In this document: piece by piece, positions 63,932 to 64,000 of the stretch
Layout of the letters: each line of letters opens with the position of its first letter
Position numbering within the stretch: position 1 is the first letter of the stretch
From: an uncultured Sphingomonadaceae bacterium
GTDB taxonomy: Bacteria; Pseudomonadota; Alphaproteobacteria; Sphingomonadales; Sphingomonadaceae
Direction of reading: 5' to 3'
Assembly: GCA_947488625.1 (NCBI GenBank)
Contig: CANKZR010000001.1
Span: 248,001-312,000, forward strand
Length of the DNA: 64,000 bases
Translations under genes and position numbers: made by a program
Notes under the pieces: generated by a model
Databases searched by the model: none
The model's input: only the letters and a program-made list of their open reading frames with translations
Told to the model about the DNA's origin: nothing

Positions 63932-64000
63932 ACTCGTATACTTTCGCTATTCTATCACCCGCCATTTTCAGCGGAACCTGCCCTCAGGCTAGACCAAGCG

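Overview
The window looks like a chromosomal segment of a GC-rich alphaproteobacterium of the order Sphingomonadales, most likely family Erythrobacteraceae. This placement is an inference. It rests on the high GC content, the gene order dnaA / rpsT / mutM / ubiE / ubiB / coaBC / dut, the pairings secB-Tim44-mltA-smr and pheA-cytochrome c, a class of LytTR regulator with membrane segments typical of sphingomonads, and a PEP-CTERM-like surface protein. No rRNA, tRNA, CRISPR array, insertion sequence, integrase or phage gene was found. Coding density is very high, and most gaps hold only terminators or promoters.

Layout. 1-5.4 kb: end of a PAP2 phosphatase, nth (DNA repair), a potassium channel, dapB (lysine/peptidoglycan precursor), a class III sirtuin, two small envelope proteins and a ThiF/MoeB-type adenylyltransferase. 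5.4-14.4 kb: the conserved replication-proximal housekeeping block, with dnaA, rpsT and mutM leftward and ubiE, ubiB, a polytopic membrane protein, coaBC with an unusual acidic insert, and dut rightward. 14.4-24.6 kb: membrane and regulatory proteins, trpS-murJ, secB, a Tim44-domain protein, mltA, smr, and a divergent DUF2306/LytTR pair. 24.6-29.3 kb: a peroxide-defence block (katG, ahpF, ahpC). 29.5-34.5 kb: a cation/proton antiporter, aroC, and a ruvA-x-y-ruvB operon holding a secreted DsrE-like protein and a small lipoprotein between the Holliday-junction genes.

34.7-36.3 kb: a 521-residue Ser/Thr/Gly repeat protein ending in a PEP-CTERM-like sorting signal, the most unusual gene of the window. 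36.6-42.8 kb: acnA, a 58-residue membrane miniprotein with an extended -10 promoter, an EamA permease and two convergent L,D-transpeptidases of different classes. 42.9-47.5 kb: a tightly packed leftward operon ispG, thioredoxin-fold lipoprotein, ppa, HDAC-family deacetylase, retropepsin-like protease, glycosyltransferase-like protein. 47.6-53.5 kb: ZntB-type and Kef-type transporters, a GAF-EAL phosphodiesterase, a GNAT enzyme and a mechanosensitive-channel-like protein. 53.5-59.8 kb: a translationally coupled six-gene MoxR/DUF58/SpoIIM/RDD/DUF4129/DUF4350 operon. 59.9-64 kb: GNAT, pheA, a membrane cytochrome c, rlmE and ppx.

Most of the window is ordinary core genome. The best candidates for new biology are the PEP-CTERM-like repeat protein, the MoxR operon, the mixed ispG-to-glycosyltransferase operon, the coaBC insert, two membrane-bound regulators of unknown signal, and several hairpins in leaders or over start codons. 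All functions are read from motifs and context; no database search was run.
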